NCBI GenBank assembly: GCA_964486935.1 | Contig: CAZAPG010000029.1 | Span: 1 to 64,000 of the forward strand | Source: CAZAPG01 sp964486935 | GTDB taxonomy: Bacteria; Chloroflexota; Anaerolineae; 4572-78; J111 | Direction: 5' to 3' | DNA length: 64,000 bases | In this document: piece after piece, positions 33,398 to 42,087 of the stretch | How the letters are laid out: each line of letters begins with the position of its first letter | How positions within the stretch are numbered: position 1 is the first letter of the stretch | Position numbers and translations under genes: made by a program | The notes under the pieces: generated by a model | Seen by the model: the letters and a program-made list of their open reading frames with translations, nothing else | Told to the model about the DNA's origin: nothing | The model's database searches: none

Positions 33398-34354
33398 ATG
33401 AACCGAAAGCAACTGCTCAACCTTGCAAAAATTGCCGTTAGCCTGGGTTTGCTGATTTTTATTTTTAACAGCATTGACCTGCAACTGTTTTGGGCCGCCG
33501 TTAGCCAGGCCAATGCGTGGTGGTTGCTGCTGGCCCTGTTTATGATGATGCTGGGAGTCGTCATCCGGGCCTTTCGCTGGCAAATTTTACTACAGGCCAT
33601 TGGCGTGCGCGTTCCCATTGGCGAGCTGACTGCTATCTATTTTATCGGGTTTTTGTTTAACAATATGCTACCCAGCGGGCTGGGCGGCGATGCCATCCGC
33701 ATGATCGAACTGAACCGCCATAGTCAGCGCGGCTCCGATGCCGTAACCAGCGTGGTGGTAGACCGCTTTTTGGGGCTGTCGGCGCTGCAACTGATTGCGC
33801 TCATCGCCCTGATTTTTGATTGGGGCGCGGTTCCGGCAGTGGTGGCCTATTTTACCGTAGCTGTTTTTGTGGCCGGACTGGTACTTGGTTTTTTGTTGAT
33901 TAATCGACGACTTTACCTGACTCTTCAGCAGCGGGTGGGCCTGTTTCAGCGGGTCACTAAAATAAAGATAATCGGCGGACTGTTTGAGTCCTTTCAGCGA
34001 TATCCGCTGCCGGCCCTGGGCAAATCGTACCTGATATCGCTGCTGTTCAACGTATCGCTAATTGCCATGAACGTGTTCATTGGGCTGGCGCTGGGCGCTC
34101 AGGCTACTTTGGCTCAATTTGCCGTGTTTGTGCCGATTACCTCGCTGGTGCTGGTCATCCCCATCAGTTTTGCCGGGCTGGGCGTCCGAGAGGAAGCCTA
34201 CCGCCAGCTTTTTGGACAGGTCGGCGTGCCCGACGAGATTGCCGTGGCGATGTCGCTGCTGGTGTACGCTTTTGGCAACATCTGCACCGGCATTATCGGC
34301 GGCGTTATTTATTTGCTGCGCGGCGCGCGCAGCGTGGTTTCCGAGAAAGGCTGA
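33398..34354 (+). CDS. Lysylphosphatidylglycerol synthase-type membrane (flippase-like) protein
   Basis: The 318-residue protein has about eight membrane helices and matches the membrane half of lysylphosphatidylglycerol synthases (UPF0104/AglD family) without the aminoacyl-transfer domain. Family marks are FLFNNMLPSGLGGDAIRM, VVVDRFLGLSALQ and ISFAGLGVREEAY. Stand-alone members are often encoded with GT2 transferases and are thought to move lipid-linked intermediates across the membrane. Here it lies 3 bp after a GT-C gene and 6 bp before a GT2 gene, which fits a polyprenyl-linked sugar pathway. No ribosome site is obvious, so it is probably coupled to upstream translation. Confidence 0.85.
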   Translation: MNRKQLLNLAKIAVSLGLLIFIFNSIDLQLFWAAVSQANAWWLLLALFMMMLGVVIRAFRWQILLQAIGVRVPIGELTAIYFIGFLFNNMLPSGLGGDAIRMIELNRHSQRGSDAVTSVVVDRFLGLSALQLIALIALIFDWGAVPAVVAYFTVAVFVAGLVLGFLLINRRLYLTLQQRVGLFQRVTKIKIIGGLFESFQRYPLPALGKSYLISLLFNVSLIAMNVFIGLALGAQATLAQFAVFVPITSLVLVIPISFAGLGVREEAYRQLFGQVGVPDEIAVAMSLLVYAFGNICTGIIGGVIYLLRGARSVVSEKG

Positions 34355-34360
34355 ATATTT

Positions 34361-35374
34361 ATGTCAATTGTCAAAGCGCACGAAGTGGCAACAAGTCAAC
34401 AACTGGCAATTGAACCCAATGCCCCTGACCTGAGCGTGGTTTTGCCCATTTACAACGAGGCGGAAAGTATTCCCCATTTGCTCGACGAATTGCTGCCGGT
34501 GCTGGAAGGAACCGGCTACACTTTTGAAATTATCTGCGTTGACGACGGCAGCCAGGACAGCAGTTTTGAGGCTCTAAAAAAGTTGCGCAGCCAGGATGAA
34601 CGGGTGCGGGTGGTGCAGTTTCGGCGTAATTTTGGGCAGACTGCCGCCTTTGCCGCCGGGTTTGATAAAGCCTGCGGCGAGATTGTCATTACAATGGACG
34701 CCGACCTGCAAAACGACCCCGCCGACATCCCCAAACTGCTGGCTAAAATTGAAGAGGGGTTTGATGTGGTCAGCGGCTGGCGCGTGGAACGGTGGCAAGA
34801 AGGGCTAACATCGTTGATTACGCGCAAAATTCCGTCGGCCACGGCCAACTGGCTCATTTCGACCAGCACCGGCGTGTACCTGCACGATTATGGCTGCGCC
34901 CTGAAAGCCTATCGCCGCGAGGTGATTAAAAGCATCAACCTCTACGGCGATTTGCACCGCTTTATCCCCGCCATTGCCAGCTACTTTGGCGTTACCGTGG
35001 CCGAGGTGCCGGTCAGTTATCGTTCGCGGCGCTTTGGCAAAAGCAAGTACGGTATGGGGCGCATCATCCGGGTTTTGCTCGACCTGCTGACCGTGCGCTT
35101 TTTGCTCAGTTATTCGACTCGCCCCATTCAAATTTTTGGGTTAATGGGTATTCTCTCGCTGGGGTTGGGGATTGTAATTGGTATTTACCTTTCTTTTATG
35201 AAGTTGACTTACGGCACGGCCCTGGCCGACAGGCCCATGCTGCTGCTGGCTATTTTACTGGTGATGATTGGGGTGCAATTTATTACTATGGGCCTGCTCG
35301 GAGAACTCATTGTCCGCACCTACCACGAGAGCCAGAGCAAGCCCATTTATACCATCCGTCAAGAGTTGGGGTAG
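34361..35374 (+). CDS. GT2 polyprenyl-phosphate glycosyltransferase (DPM/GtrB-like)
   Basis: The 337-residue protein has an N-terminal GT-A domain with DLSVVLPIYNEAESI, VDDGSQDSS and MDADLQNDPADIP (the DxD metal site), and then RSRRFGKSKYGMGRI. Two C-terminal membrane helices span about residues 250-315. This is the GtrB/dolichol-phosphate-mannose-synthase layout. It should load a sugar from a nucleotide donor onto undecaprenyl phosphate on the inner face of the membrane, giving the donor that GT-C enzymes use outside. It is the last gene of the operon with the GT-C and flippase-like genes. The sugar is unknown. Confidence 0.93.
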   Translation: MSIVKAHEVATSQQLAIEPNAPDLSVVLPIYNEAESIPHLLDELLPVLEGTGYTFEIICVDDGSQDSSFEALKKLRSQDERVRVVQFRRNFGQTAAFAAGFDKACGEIVITMDADLQNDPADIPKLLAKIEEGFDVVSGWRVERWQEGLTSLITRKIPSATANWLISTSTGVYLHDYGCALKAYRREVIKSINLYGDLHRFIPAIASYFGVTVAEVPVSYRSRRFGKSKYGMGRIIRVLLDLLTVRFLLSYSTRPIQIFGLMGILSLGLGIVIGIYLSFMKLTYGTALADRPMLLLAILLVMIGVQFITMGLLGELIVRTYHESQSKPIYTIRQELG

Positions 35375-35398
35375 ACTCAGGGGCCAGTCGTCATCTGC

Positions 35399-36352
35399 CT
35401 ACTGCTGCACGCCCAACAACTCCACCTCAAAAATGAGCGTGGCGTTGGGCGGAATTACCCCGCCGGCCCCGCGCTCGCCGTAAGCCAGTTCTGCCGGAAT
35501 GACCAGTTGCCGCCTGCCGCCCACCTTCATCGAGGCTACGCCCTCGTCCCAACCGGGGATGACCTGGCCCACCCCCACAATAAACTCAAAGGGGCTGCCG
35601 CGCAGCAGCGAGCTATCAAACATGGTGCCATCCTCCAGCCAGCCGGTGTAATGAACGCTTACCTGCTGGCCGCTCTGCGGCGAGTCGCCGCCGCCCTCCT
35701 CCAGGTCGTAATATTGCAGGCCGCTGTCGGTAGTGGTCAGGTCGGCCTCGGCCACTTCCACGGGCGCTTCTGGCGGCCCCGGCTGAATGCCCAGCAACTC
35801 CACCTCAAAAATGAGCGTGGCGTTGGGCGGAATCACCCCACCGGCCCCGCGCTCGCCATAGGCCAGCTCCGGCGGAATCACCAGCCGCGCTTTGTCGCCC
35901 ACAGTGAGCAAGCCGATGCCCTCATCCCAACCGGGAATCACCTGGCCCATCCCCAGCGGAAAGACAATCGGTTCGTTCCGGTCATACGAACTGTCAAATT
36001 TGGTGCCATCGGCCAGCGTGCCGGTGTAATGAACCTGCACCAGGTCGCCGGGTTGGGGCTTTTCGCCATCGCCCGTTTCCAATATCTGGTAGCGCAGGCC
36101 GGTTGCGGTAGTGGTCAAATCTTCCTCATCCGGTATTATCACCTCAGCCTGGGTCTCTTCGGTAGCAGCCGCTTCTGCTGCGGGAGCCTGGGTGGGGATG
36201 GTATCGGCCGGCTCCTGGGTTGCCTCCGGCTGAGGTTGGGCTTCTGCGACCTGTTCCGGTGGCGGGGTAGCCTCTGGCGTGGCCGCGGCTCCACCGCAGG
36301 CCGGCAAAATTGTTAATATCAATACTGCCAAAAAATATTTTAGTTTCAACAC
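35399..36352 (-). CDS. Tandem FKBP-type peptidyl-prolyl isomerase, lipoprotein
   Basis: The 317-residue protein has a lipoprotein signal (LTILPACGG, Cys19), a long Pro/Glu/Ala/Thr-rich linker (20-80), and two FKBP domains (about 83-190 and 203-315). Both keep the core VHYTG..DGT.FDSS, GQVIPGWDEG and LAYGERGAGGVIPPNATL. They differ mainly at the start and around VFPLGM versus EFIVGV. Both should catalyse prolyl isomerisation and assist folding outside the membrane. The near-identical ends show an internal duplication. It is monocistronic and convergent with the GT2 gene. Confidence 0.95.
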   Translation of the reverse strand: MLKLKYFLAVLILTILPACGGAAATPEATPPPEQVAEAQPQPEATQEPADTIPTQAPAAEAAATEETQAEVIIPDEEDLTTTATGLRYQILETGDGEKPQPGDLVQVHYTGTLADGTKFDSSYDRNEPIVFPLGMGQVIPGWDEGIGLLTVGDKARLVIPPELAYGERGAGGVIPPNATLIFEVELLGIQPGPPEAPVEVAEADLTTTDSGLQYYDLEEGGGDSPQSGQQVSVHYTGWLEDGTMFDSSLLRGSPFEFIVGVGQVIPGWDEGVASMKVGGRRQLVIPAELAYGERGAGGVIPPNATLIFEVELLGVQQ

Positions 36353-36432
36353 TATCTCCTGTAGTTATTTACTTGTGTCAAAAGACCATGACATCATAGC
36401 TAAAACCGGTCAATTATCAAAACTTCATGTCA

Positions 36433-36526
36433 GGGGTGCGTCCAGAATTTTAGAAAATCTGGACGCCTTCGGCTGGGGGAACTCCCCCCACGCTTCCGGT
36501 CTGTCCTAAAATCTTGGGCAGACTCT
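36433..36526 (+). repeat. Copy of dispersed ~100-bp repeat
   Basis: It starts GGGTGCGTCCAGAATTTTAG, has the core GGGGGAACTCCCCCCAC, and ends GGTCTGTCCTAAAATCTTGG. The ends match those of the copies at 31365 and 57061. Confidence 0.6.
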
Positions 36527-36540
36527 CCCGCCAGAGCATT

Positions 36541-36569
36541 TTGCCTGTTGAGATAAGCTCATCTACAAT
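36541..36569 (+). promoter_or_regulatory. Promoter of the third GT-C gene, leaderless
   Basis: TTGCCT (36541-36546), 17 bp, TACAAT (36564-36569). The ATG at 36578 begins 9 nt after the -10, where transcription should start. Confidence 0.5.
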
Positions 36570-36577
36570 CCTCGGCT

Positions 36578-38602
36578 ATGATGATTTTCCGGCGGTGGCG
36601 TTACCTTGTACCTTTATTGATTCTGTGGCTGGCTTTTGGCTTGCGCCTGTATCGCCTGGATAGCCAGAGCATCTGGTGGGATGAGGGGCACAGCATTTTT
36701 GTGGCCTCGCACCCGGTTTGGCAAATCCCCACCCTGCCGGCCATGGATGTCCACCCACCGGCCTATTTTAGCCTGCTCCACCTGTGGCTGACCAGCGCCG
36801 GGCGCAGCGAGTTTGCCCTGCGTTATCTGTCGGTTATTTTTAGCCTGCTCACTGTGGCCCTGCTATGGCGCTTTGCCACGGCGCTGTCGCCCGGCCGCGC
36901 TGCGCCGGGGCTGGCCGCGCTGCTGGCCTCAGTCTCGCCGATGTATGTGGCATACGGGCAAGAGGTCCGCAGTTATGCCATGATTACCTTTTTTGCCCTG
37001 GCCAGCACCTATCTGCTGTGGCGGCTGCTGCATCAAAACCGGCCGCAGCGGCGGGTCGGGCTGCTGCTGGCCTATATTGGCGTAACTGCCGCCTGCCTTT
37101 ACATCCATTACTTCACCATTTTTTTGCTGCTGTTCCAAAATCTGGCCTGGCTGGCCTGGTCGATATTTTTATCAACAAAAAACGGCGGTCAGCGGCCTGC
37201 CCTGAGCCTGTCGAATGGGCCTGCCGTCAGCCGTCGGTGGCCGGCGGCCTGCCCTGAGCCTGTCGAATGGGCCAGTGGTCATCTTCTCGCCTGGCCTGTC
37301 TCCCAAATCGGCATTCTGCTGCTGTTTCTGCCCCAACTGCGGCTGGCCCTGCGACAGGTCACCAGTTACACCAACCCCAATCTGGCTCCGCCCGCTCTGG
37401 CCGAATTCATTACCCAAAGCTGGCAAGCCTACACCGTCGGCCTGGCCATCGACCCAAATTTGGCCCGGTGGGGCATGTGGGGTCTCGCCATTATCCTGGC
37501 CGTAAGCTGGCTGATTATATTTTTTGGTCATTTGTCACGCTTCGCGGTCATTCGTCATTCACAATTACCAACAACCTTCCTCTTCCTCTCCGCCTGGCTG
37601 CTTGTTCCGCTGGCGGCCTACTTTCTGGTTCTCCGGCGCCAGCCCTCATTTGAGCCGCGTTACTTGATGCTCGTTACCCCGGCCCTTTTTTTGCTGCTGG
37701 CAGTTGGTATTACTCACGCCTCACGCCTCGCGCCTCACCCTTTAACCCTCATCCTCTCTGCCATCCCCGTCATCATTTTTCTCAGTGGGCTGCGCAGCTA
37801 CTATACCGATGAAACATTTTTCAAAGATGACTCTGCCGGCGTGGCCCGCTGGCTGGCCGCCGAAACCACCCCCAACGATATTGTTTTCTTTGACGTGCCT
37901 CACCCCTTTCACTATTACGCCCACAGCATCCCCGCGCCCACCCGCTACCTGTTTGTGGATATCCACACCGCCGCCGGTATCCTCAACCGCGAGGCCGCCG
38001 GGCGAGACCGCCTCTTTTGGGTGACATGGTGGGGCAGCGATACCGACCCGCGCGGCGTCATCCCCTTTTTGGCTGAAAAGGCCGGGCAGCCGCTGGGCAG
38101 TCTGGATTTTAAGGGCTACCGGGTGCAATGGTTCGACCTGCCGGAAAAGGCCCATTTTAGCCTGCCGGGCAATTTACCCCCCCTCAACGCCACCTTTGGC
38201 GATGCGCTGCGGCTGGACGGCGCGGCCCTGGCCGATTCCGTACCAACCAACAAGCCGGTGTGGGCCACCTTGCATTTTACCCTGCTGCGCCCCACCGGGG
38301 TGGATTACAAGGTTTCGCTGCGCCTGAAGGACGCCGCCGGGCAGATTGTGGCCCAAACAGACCGGGATTTGCTCAACGACCGCCACTTCCGCACCTCGGC
38401 CTGGCCGGTTGACGACCCGGCTCTGAACCAGGCCATCAACGTCTACCTGCTGCCCCTGCCGCCCGATACGCCCGCCGGAGATTACCGGCTCGAGGCGGTA
38501 GTCTACAACGCCCAACCGCCCTACCCCAGCGAAGGCGTCAGCGGCCATCCCTCAGACAATGGAGGGGCCGCGATATTGGGGAAAATTATCGTAGTTCCTT
38601 AA
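36578..38602 (+). CDS. GT-C membrane glycosyltransferase with in-frame repeat insertion
   Basis: The 674-residue protein is a GT-39-type membrane enzyme. The first loop, SQSIWWDEGHSIF, has the Asp-Glu pair, then MDVHPPAYFSLLH, and about ten helices follow. Residues 445-674 form an extracytoplasmic domain. At about residues 200-235 a polar stretch (QRPALSLSNGP, then CPEPVEWA) is the translation of two copies of a REP-like repeat (37192-37273), absent from related enzymes in the window. A second repeat-like stretch lies at about 37532-37580 (HLSRFAVIRHSQ). Both fall between helices and keep the frame. The start has no ribosome site and appears leaderless. Sugar and acceptor unknown. Confidence 0.82.
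   Translation: MMIFRRWRYLVPLLILWLAFGLRLYRLDSQSIWWDEGHSIFVASHPVWQIPTLPAMDVHPPAYFSLLHLWLTSAGRSEFALRYLSVIFSLLTVALLWRFATALSPGRAAPGLAALLASVSPMYVAYGQEVRSYAMITFFALASTYLLWRLLHQNRPQRRVGLLLAYIGVTAACLYIHYFTIFLLLFQNLAWLAWSIFLSTKNGGQRPALSLSNGPAVSRRWPAACPEPVEWASGHLLAWPVSQIGILLLFLPQLRLALRQVTSYTNPNLAPPALAEFITQSWQAYTVGLAIDPNLARWGMWGLAIILAVSWLIIFFGHLSRFAVIRHSQLPTTFLFLSAWLLVPLAAYFLVLRRQPSFEPRYLMLVTPALFLLLAVGITHASRLAPHPLTLILSAIPVIIFLSGLRSYYTDETFFKDDSAGVARWLAAETTPNDIVFFDVPHPFHYYAHSIPAPTRYLFVDIHTAAGILNREAAGRDRLFWVTWWGSDTDPRGVIPFLAEKAGQPLGSLDFKGYRVQWFDLPEKAHFSLPGNLPPLNATFGDALRLDGAALADSVPTNKPVWATLHFTLLRPTGVDYKVSLRLKDAAGQIVAQTDRDLLNDRHFRTSAWPVDDPALNQAINVYLLPLPPDTPAGDYRLEAVVYNAQPPYPSEGVSGHPSDNGGAAILGKIIVVP
37192..37273 (+). 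repeat. Two REP-like units inserted in a coding region
   Basis: A 30-bp unit containing CCTGAGCCTGTCGAATGG occurs at 37192-37221 and identically at 37244-37273. A diverged relative (CCTGAGTAAGC...TATCGAAGGG) lies between nrdR and nrdJ near 13110-13143. Confidence 0.85.
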
Positions 38603-38610
38603 CAATGTGG

Positions 38611-38635
38611 TAAAATGAACATCAATTTTCAGGAG
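38611..38635 (+). promoter_or_regulatory. Extended -10 and ribosome site before the 103-aa protein
   Basis: TGG-TAAAAT (38608-38616) is an extended -10 like that before the helicase gene. AGGAG at 38631-38635 lies 8 bp before the ATG at 38644. Confidence 0.4.
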
Positions 38636-38643
38636 TCAAAAAA

Positions 38644-38955
38644 ATGGATATCAAACCTTACGTGCAGCAGCTTTATGAAAACGAAAGCCACACCAACGCC
38701 CTGACCGATGACGGAGCGCGGACACTGCTCACCTGGGGCGAGCGTCAATTAAATGTGGTGGCCGCCTACAACCCCGATGAGGCGCAAATGGAGCAGGTCG
38801 CCCGGCAACTTAGCCGGGTGTTACGGGCCGTCAACCGGGTAATTGAGTTAAAGGCCGAGCTAACCGACGACCAACTGGTTGAGCGTCTGCTGACTCTGGC
38901 CGAGCAGGCGATGGCGTTGCAATCGCTTGGCAAAGGTAAAGGGCCACAAACGTGA
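38644..38955 (+). CDS. Small helical protein of unknown function
   Basis: I do not recognise this 103-residue protein. It is soluble and mostly helical, with an acidic middle (YNPDEAQMEQVARQLSRVLR) and a basic C-terminus (GKGKGPQT). CAGGAG lies 8 bp before the ATG. Its stop overlaps the GTG start of the phospholipase D-like gene (GTGA), so the two are translationally coupled, and murJ follows. It may be a cytoplasmic partner of the membrane-anchored phospholipase D-like protein, but that rests on position only. Confidence 0.75.
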   Translation: MDIKPYVQQLYENESHTNALTDDGARTLLTWGERQLNVVAAYNPDEAQMEQVARQLSRVLRAVNRVIELKAELTDDQLVERLLTLAEQAMALQSLGKGKGPQT

Positions 38956-40127
38956 CAAAAAAACGGGGCAAATCTGGTAAAAAGAGCGCCGGCTTATCGG
39001 TGAGTGGGCTGATAATAATTCTGCTGTGCGTGTGCGCCCTGGCTGTTGGCGATTATACCGGCCTGATTGATGTGAATTGGGAAAGCTTGCTGGCCGGCGA
39101 TAACCTGGAAGAGGTCATCGCCACGCCGCGCCCCACCCCGGTGGTGGTGCAGCCGGTCAGCGGTCAATGGTATCGCCTTTATTTTACCTCGCCGCAGTAC
39201 CCCGACGAACCGGAAACGCGAGTACAAACCGTGCCCAACGGCCTGATTGAAGTCATCAACAGCGCCCGGCAGAGTTTAGATATTGCCATTTACGAGCTAA
39301 ACCTGGACGAGATTGGCGACGCCATTTTAGCGGCGCGAGACCGGGGCGTGCGGGTGCGCCTGGTGACCGACACCGACGAACTGGAAGAATTGGAAACCCT
39401 GATTCGGCTTGAGGAAGAGGGCATCCCCATAGTGCCCGATGAGCGCAGCCCCATCATGCACAACAAGTTTGTGGTGGTCGATGGCCGGGCCGTCTGGACC
39501 GGCTCCTGGAACTTTTCCATTAACGACTCCTACCGCAACAATAACAACGCCCTCTACATTCAATCGCCGGAGCTGGCCCAAAATTACGCCGTTGAATTTG
39601 AAGAAATGTTTACCGACCGCGCCTTTGGGCCAACCTCGCCGGCCAACACGCCGCTGCCGCAATTTAAAATTGGCGACACCCTGATTGAAACCTGCTTTGC
39701 CCCCGAAGATAAATGCGCCCAAAAACTGATTGACCTGGTTAATCAGGCGCAAGAGTCTATCCGGTTTATGGCCTTTTCCTTTACTCACGTGCCGCTGGGC
39801 CAGGCCGTCACCAGCCGGGGCAAAGCCGGGGTATTGGTGCAGGGTATATTTGAGACTCGCGGCTCCGAGACTGAATTTAGCGAACTTGGGCAGATGAGAG
39901 AAAACAACCTGGACGTGTGGCAGGATGGCAACCCCTACACCCTGCACCACAAGGTTTTTATCATCGACAATAAAATTGTGGCAACCGGTTCATTCAATTT
40001 TAGCGCCAACGCCGCCGAGTCGAATGATGAGAATTTGCTCATTATCCACAGCCCGGAAATTGCCCAACAATACCTGGCCGAATTTGAGCGAGTCTACCGG
40101 CAAGCCCAAAACCCGCCCAACAAGTAA
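38952..40127 (+). CDS. Membrane-anchored phospholipase D-like protein
   Basis: The 391-residue protein has a basic N-terminus and a membrane helix (about 14-33), then two phospholipase D half-domains outside the membrane. The first HKD motif is H170-x-K172-x4-D177 (IMHNKFVVVDG) and the second H332-x-K334-x4-D339 (LHHKVFIIDN). Each is followed by TGSWNFS or TGSFNFS. Two HKD motifs make one active site. Members cleave or exchange phosphodiesters in phospholipids or nucleic acids. The cardiolipin synthase-type partner helices are missing, so a secreted phosphodiesterase is more likely. It starts with GTG overlapping the upstream stop, and murJ begins 3 bp after its end. Confidence 0.88.
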   Translation: MTKKRGKSGKKSAGLSVSGLIIILLCVCALAVGDYTGLIDVNWESLLAGDNLEEVIATPRPTPVVVQPVSGQWYRLYFTSPQYPDEPETRVQTVPNGLIEVINSARQSLDIAIYELNLDEIGDAILAARDRGVRVRLVTDTDELEELETLIRLEEEGIPIVPDERSPIMHNKFVVVDGRAVWTGSWNFSINDSYRNNNNALYIQSPELAQNYAVEFEEMFTDRAFGPTSPANTPLPQFKIGDTLIETCFAPEDKCAQKLIDLVNQAQESIRFMAFSFTHVPLGQAVTSRGKAGVLVQGIFETRGSETEFSELGQMRENNLDVWQDGNPYTLHHKVFIIDNKIVATGSFNFSANAAESNDENLLIIHSPEIAQQYLAEFERVYRQAQNPPNK

Positions 40128-40129
40128 CA

Positions 40130-41671
40130 ATGCTCTCCAAGATTCGCACCAGGCATCTCATTCGCTCAACGGCTATTTTGATGGCCGCTTTTTTAGCCAA
40201 CAAAATTCTGGCTATTGGGCGTCAAATTGTTATTGCCCAGGCGTTTGGCACCGGCAGCCAGTACGACGCCTTTGTGGCCGCCTTTCGCCTGCCCGATATT
40301 CTGTTTATGCTCATTTCCGGGGGGGCGCTGGGCACGGCCTTTATCCCCATTCTCACCGAGCGGCTGACCAGCAATAACCCCAACGACCCCGGCGGCTGGC
40401 AGTTGGCCAGCGCCGTGCTCAACACGCTGCTGCTGGTAGTTATTGGCCTGTCGGTGGTGATGGCTGTTTTTGCCGGGCCGCTGGTGCAATGGCTGGTTGC
40501 GCCCGGCTTTGCGCCAGAAATTCAAACCCTCACCGCCAACCTGATGCGGCTGACGCTCATCTCGACTATTATTTTTAGCGTGAGCAGTTTGGCCGGGGCG
40601 GTGTTGCATACGCGCCAGCATTTTGTTTTGCCGGCGATTGCGCCGCTCATTTACAATTTGGGCATTATGTTTGGGGCCGTTTTTCTGGCCGACTCCCTGG
40701 GGGTGTACGGACTCATCTACGGCGCTATTTTGGGGGCTGCCGGTCATTTGCTGGTGCAGTTTCCCGGCCTGATTCGGCACAAAATAAAATATTATCCCCT
40801 TTTAGGCTGGGGCGATAACGACCTGTGGCAGGTGGCCCGGCTCATGGGGCCGCGCGTGTTGAATATTGTAGTGATTCAGGTAAACTTTGTGGTAATGTTC
40901 AACCTGGCCTCCCGGCTGGATACGGGCAGCGTGTCGGCCTTGGATTACGGCTGGGATTTGATGCAGATGCCCCAAACGCTCATCGGTTCGGCCATTGGCA
41001 TTGTGCTGTTCCCCACGCTATCGGAATTGGCGGCGCGGGGCGATATTGCCGGGCTGCGCCAAACAATGTCGCAAACGCTGCGGATAATGCTGGCGCTGGC
41101 TATTCCGGCAATGGTGGGGCTAATTGTGCTGGGCCGGCCCATCATCCGGGTAATGTTTGAGCGCGGCGAGTTTGGCCCGGAGTCAACGGCGGCGGTTTAC
41201 CAATCGCTGCAATTTTGGGCGGTGGGCTTAATTGCCCACTCGGCGCTGGAGGTGGTCAACCGGGTGTTTTATGCCCAAAAAGATACGGTAACGCCCTTTT
41301 TAAGTTCGGTGGCGAGTATGGTTATTAATTTGGGGCTGGCCCTGGCGCTGTACCAATCGCTGCGGGCCGGCGGGCTGGCCCTGTCAAACGGCATTGCTGT
41401 AACCGTAGAGGTGCTGATTATGCTGGTTATTGCCCACCGGCGTATGGCCGGGGTTGAAGCGGCCTTGATGGTCAATACGCTTATCCGCGCGCTGCTGGCA
41501 GCCGGGGCAATGGGCGCGGCGGTAGCGGGTTTTATGGCGCTGCTGCCAGATTTGTCGCCCGCACTGGTGGCAGCCGGAGGCGGCGCGCTGGGGGTGGGCG
41601 TCTATTTGGGGGCGGGTTTGCTGTTGGGCGTCCAGGAAATTCGCTGGATGCCCCGGCTGGTTGGTCGATAG
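40130..41671 (+). CDS. murJ: Lipid II flippase MurJ
   Basis: MurJ moves lipid II across the membrane for peptidoglycan synthesis. The 513-residue protein has about fourteen membrane helices of the MviN/MOP fold. Typical stretches are ILAIGRQIVIAQAFGTGSQYDAF, FRLPDILFMLISGGALGTAF and IPILTERL near the start, and ILGRPIIRVMFERGEFG (read as VLGRPIIRVMFERGEFG, about 340-356). The length is normal. The gene starts 3 bp after the phospholipase D-like gene, so the two are co-translated, which ties that protein to envelope work. It is convergent with the zinc-protein cluster (4 bp). Confidence 0.93.
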   Translation: MLSKIRTRHLIRSTAILMAAFLANKILAIGRQIVIAQAFGTGSQYDAFVAAFRLPDILFMLISGGALGTAFIPILTERLTSNNPNDPGGWQLASAVLNTLLLVVIGLSVVMAVFAGPLVQWLVAPGFAPEIQTLTANLMRLTLISTIIFSVSSLAGAVLHTRQHFVLPAIAPLIYNLGIMFGAVFLADSLGVYGLIYGAILGAAGHLLVQFPGLIRHKIKYYPLLGWGDNDLWQVARLMGPRVLNIVVIQVNFVVMFNLASRLDTGSVSALDYGWDLMQMPQTLIGSAIGIVLFPTLSELAARGDIAGLRQTMSQTLRIMLALAIPAMVGLIVLGRPIIRVMFERGEFGPESTAAVYQSLQFWAVGLIAHSALEVVNRVFYAQKDTVTPFLSSVASMVINLGLALALYQSLRAGGLALSNGIAVTVEVLIMLVIAHRRMAGVEAALMVNTLIRALLAAGAMGAAVAGFMALLPDLSPALVAAGGGALGVGVYLGAGLLLGVQEIRWMPRLVGR

Positions 41672-41674
41672 GTT

Positions 41675-42019
41675 TTAACATGGCCCCAGCTCGCGCGCGT
41701 CGAAGCTGTAACCGTGCCAGTTTCTAACCAGCACGGTTTTATGAGGACGGCCAATCGCATCTTCAATGCAGGTTCTTTCCACACTTACCGGCTCGCTGCT
41801 GTAGTGATTCTCTACCAGGTTGATGGCGCTCAGGGCATTGGCAGCGATAACAATATACTCGGCAACCCGGCACCCCTGGCACGAAACCGCCACCTGATAC
41901 CGGCGCATGGGCGAGTCAGCCGGCAACCCGGCAACAAAACTTTGTAGCGCGTTTGTACTTGTGGACGACCGCGCAGGTTCTTCAAATACAGCGGCGGATA
42001 TTTTACTCTTGTTCATCAT
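41675..42019 (-). CDS. Small protein of unknown function in the PEP synthase cluster
   Basis: I do not recognise this 114-residue protein. A flexible Ser/Thr/Ala-rich N-terminus leads to a compact domain (about 35-114) with VSCQGCRVAEYIVIAANALSAINLVE, one CxxC pair, and a C-terminus ending VRNWHGYSFDARELGPC. The domain looks alpha/beta. The tandem ATG at 42019 follows AGAGG. Longer in-frame starts at 42067 and 42175 have no ribosome site, and the latter would overlap the SWIM gene. It is the last gene of the minus-strand cluster with the SWIM, BCAM0308-type and PEP synthase genes. Confidence 0.65.
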   Translation of the reverse strand: MMNKSKISAAVFEEPARSSTSTNALQSFVAGLPADSPMRRYQVAVSCQGCRVAEYIVIAANALSAINLVENHYSSEPVSVERTCIEDAIGRPHKTVLVRNWHGYSFDARELGPC

Positions 42020-42087
42020 AGTTGACCTCTGATTTTCCAGTTGCGGGCGCGGTTGCGGCTGACTCATCAGAGCGCGTTTTTCAGAAA

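Noticed and set aside
40193..40780. 195-residue minus-strand frame inside murJ
   Set aside because: It is an antisense shadow of an intact membrane protein gene with no motif or ribosome site.
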